From Muribaculaceae bacterium (lineage in GTDB: Bacteria > Bacteroidota > Bacteroidia > Bacteroidales > Muribaculaceae): a stretch of 7,816 bases of DNA. A program made the position numbers and the translations under genes. The notes under the pieces were generated by a model. That model ran no database searches. It had not been told where the DNA came from and saw only the letters and a program-made list of their open reading frames with translations. The stretch is from NCBI GenBank assembly GCA_021443235.1, contig JABUUJ010000054.1, forward strand, positions 35,095 through 42,910, written 5' to 3'. This document shows, in pieces, positions 6,174 through 7,816 of the stretch; within the stretch, counting starts at the first letter, position 1, and the number at the start of each line of letters is the position of its first letter.

Positions 6174-7607
6174 TTACTTTAGTGCGATGCCGATTGTGAA
6201 ATAGTTGTTTTGGCCGCCAAAGGCTTGGCCGATGCCGCCCAGGAAGCTGCTCAGGCCCAGCGTGGTGGTGCCAAACGACACGCTGCCGGGGTTGGTGTCG
6301 TCGTTGCAGGTGCTTTGCTCTATCCACTGCGGGAACTCGTTGCGCAGTGCGATGGTGATGTTGTCGCGCGGGCCCTTGTAGTCGCCTGTGACGGTGATGA
6401 TGTGTGTCTTGCCGTCGAGATATTGCTTGTTGTTGGCGGTCATCATGCCCTGCTCTATGGGCTTGACCTCGACCTTGAAGCCGGTGAGCGACTTCACGTC
6501 GTAGCTCGCCGGGTTGGCTATCACCTGCTCGCCGCACCTGAGGTCGCTCAGGCGGGCAGCGATGGCAAAGCGCAGCACGCCCGTGGTCTTGTCGGCCTCG
6601 ACGCTGGTGAGCTCGCAGGCGTCGCCACGCCCTATGCGGAATCGTCCGGCGTTGTCCTTCCAGTCGGGGATCACACACCAGTCGACGTTGCTGGCGGCCT
6701 GGTTAAAGCGGTAGCTGTTGCGCGAGCCGCGCACGTTGAGAAACTGGTCATAGTCGGGGCTTGCCGCCATAGCGTCCATCACGCTGTTGTCGGCGATGAT
6801 GAGCAGGTAGAAGGGTCGCGTGCCGTTGTAGTGGAATGCGTTGTTGTTGTAGGGGTAGTAGTTGCCGTTGTAGTCGCCCATGAGCTGATGCACGATGATG
6901 CTTTTGCCCGTGTATCGCTTGAACATATTGGTGGCGAGGCTGTTTTCCTCGTTGAGAATCTTGTCGATGCTCACGTCGCGGGTGTCGGCGGGCGAGTAGA
7001 TGAGGTCGGTCACCACCACGCTCACGTTGCCGGGCTTCTGCGCCTGCAGGATGTCGTTGAAGATCTTCTGGAAGTCGGTGTAGGACGCGTTGCCCATGCC
7101 GGCGGTCGAGGCATAGATGTTGCGGTCTTGCAGGAAGCTGTCGACGGTGCCGTTATAGGGGTAGATGCCATCGTTGACGATGTTGATGCGGGCGTTGAGG
7201 CCGTTGGGGAAGTAGTTGATGAGGTCGTTGACGGCCTTCTTGAGCTGTCCGCGGCCGCCGGCGTCGTCATAGGGCACCATCGAGCCGCTGCGCTCAAAGT
7301 AGATGGTGAGGGTGTAGTTTTTCACGCCGTAGGCCATCACGTTCCAGTGCATGGCGGGGCGCAGCTGCGAGCCCACGCTCTCGACGAGCTGTGCCAGCGC
7401 CTCGTAGTTGATGTCGCCCTCCCGGGTGAGGTACTCGCTATATTGGTTGGCCTTGATGATTGAGCAGATGGAGTCGAAGCGCGCCTGGGTGGTGTCGCGC
7501 TGCACCAGCGCGTTGCGCACGGCGGTCTCGACGGGCGAGCGCGAGCATGCGCACAGGCATGCTGTCATCGCCACGATAGCCATGAGGGGTAACAATAGTT
7601 TCTTCAT
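6174..7607 (-). CDS. Lipoprotein with degenerate von Willebrand A-like domain
   Basis: This 477-residue protein begins with MKK, a hydrophobic core, and L-C-A-C ending at Cys21, a usable lipobox (Cys17 is an alternative). The residues after Cys21 (SRSP) lack the acidic run that marks surface lipoproteins in Bacteroidota, so a periplasm-facing location is the simpler inference. Residues 98-240 resemble a vWA fold. Strand YTLTIYFERSGSM (98-110) carries ExSxS at 105-109 where classical MIDAS has DxSxS. Thr177 and VVVTDL (197-202, Asp201) sit where the second and third MIDAS elements are expected. Metal binding may thus be altered. Residues 345-430 are strand-rich and could form one or two beta domains. 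The C-terminus is Gly/Phe-rich (448-477). The gene heads the visible cluster, 38 nt downstream of a -7-type promoter element, and is followed after 15 nt by the four-helix membrane protein. It may be a periplasmic adaptor or binding subunit. The family is not recognised with certainty. Confidence 0.93.
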   Translation of the reverse strand: MKKLLLPLMAIVAMTACLCACSRSPVETAVRNALVQRDTTQARFDSICSIIKANQYSEYLTREGDINYEALAQLVESVGSQLRPAMHWNVMAYGVKNYTLTIYFERSGSMVPYDDAGGRGQLKKAVNDLINYFPNGLNARINIVNDGIYPYNGTVDSFLQDRNIYASTAGMGNASYTDFQKIFNDILQAQKPGNVSVVVTDLIYSPADTRDVSIDKILNEENSLATNMFKRYTGKSIIVHQLMGDYNGNYYPYNNNAFHYNGTRPFYLLIIADNSVMDAMAASPDYDQFLNVRGSRNSYRFNQAASNVDWCVIPDWKDNAGRFRIGRGDACELTSVEADKTTGVLRFAIAARLSDLRCGEQVIANPASYDVKSLTGFKVEVKPIEQGMMTANNKQYLDGKTHIITVTGDYKGPRDNITIALRNEFPQWIEQSTCNDDTNPGSVSFGTTTLGLSSFLGGIGQAFGGQNNYFTIGIALK

Positions 7608-7645
7608 TTCTACCTGGATAATTGCGTTTGCTGTTATTTAGACTA

Positions 7646-7653
7646 CAAAGTTA
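7646..7653 (-). promoter_or_regulatory. Candidate Bacteroidota -7 promoter element
   Basis: On the coding strand TAACTTTG matches TAnnTTTG, the -7 element of the primary sigma factor in Bacteroides, at every fixed position. It would place the transcription start near 7640 and give a leader of roughly 30 nt before the ATG at 7607. At the expected 19-21 nt upstream distance the sequence is AT-rich (around 7673-7680), but there is no clean TTTG -33 box. Confidence 0.5.
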
Positions 7654-7724
7654 CTCATAAAGTTGCATTCCCACATTAATTATTACGCTTTTTTTTCATT
7701 TCCCACCATTTTCTCGCTGCGCTC

Positions 7725-7784
7725 GTGGTTCAACGTGGTTCAACGTGGTTCAACGTGGTTCAACATTGTTCAACGTGGTTTAAC
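7725..7784 (+). repeat. Six-unit 10-bp tandem repeat (GTGGTTCAAC)
   Basis: Four exact copies of GTGGTTCAAC (7725-7764) are followed by ATTGTTCAAC and GTGGTTTAAC in the same 10-bp phase, then a partial ATTG. The unit is about one helical turn, so every copy presents the same DNA face. The array lies about 70 bp upstream of the candidate -7 element. It could be a cooperative regulator-binding array or a slippage-generated repeat; the sequence alone does not decide. Confidence 0.95.
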
Positions 7785-7816
7785 ATTGCTGGAGCAGCCC
7801 ACGGCATCGTGAAGCC

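Larger units (their letters stand above)
7608..7816. other. Intergenic region upstream of the gene cluster
   Basis: No coding sequence can be supported here. The stretch holds the candidate -7 element, an AT-rich segment with a run of eight or nine T on the + strand near 7689-7697, the 10-bp tandem repeat, and about 30 bases of unassigned sequence at the window edge that could belong to a neighbouring gene. Confidence 0.6.

Noticed and set aside
6210..7463. A 417-codon open frame on the + strand opposite the lipoprotein gene, and a 398-codon one at 4160-5356 opposite the tubulin-like gene
   Set aside because: Both are low-complexity Val/Ala/His/Glu-rich translations mirroring real minus-strand genes, with no motifs and no independent start context.

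Overview
The window reads as chromosomal DNA of a Bacteroidota bacterium, most likely Bacteroidales. The reasons are GC-rich genes separated by very AT-rich spacers full of short tandem repeats, starts without evident Shine-Dalgarno sites, and one good match to the Bacteroides-type -7 promoter element (TAnnTTTG). A family-level placement (for example Muribaculaceae) would be a guess.

All five genes lie on the minus strand, so transcription runs from high to low coordinates. In that order they are: (1) 7607-6174, a 477-residue lipoprotein with a degenerate von Willebrand A (vWA)-like domain; (2) 6158-5703, a 151-residue protein with four predicted membrane helices; (3) 5572-4058, a 504-residue protein with the glycine-loop signatures of the tubulin/FtsZ superfamily; (4) 3869-456, a 1137-residue protein whose C-terminal half carries all the signature motifs of the Hsp70/actin ATPase fold behind a ~580-residue unassigned N-terminal region; (5) 453-1, the start of an exported protein cut off by the window edge. 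Genes 1-2 (15 nt apart) and 4-5 (2 nt apart) are tightly packed. Genes 2-3 and 3-4 are separated by 130 and 188 nt of repeat-rich spacer, still with no strand change.

The spacers hold three kinds of short tandem repeat: a 7-bp GTTTANN repeat (13 exactly phased units at 3964-4054, three inverted units at 3906-3926, four units at 5579-5606), an 8-bp CGCTTAGA repeat (5615-5654) and a 10-bp GTGGTTCAAC repeat (7725-7784). The heptamer arrays sit on both sides of the tubulin-like gene in opposite orientation.

The main point of interest is one apparent gene cluster encoding both a tubulin-fold and an actin/Hsp70-fold nucleotide-binding protein, together with a vWA-like lipoprotein, a small membrane protein and an exported protein. 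I infer an envelope-associated assembly in which cytoplasmic nucleotide-driven components work with membrane and periplasmic partners. Substrate and function cannot be read from the sequence.
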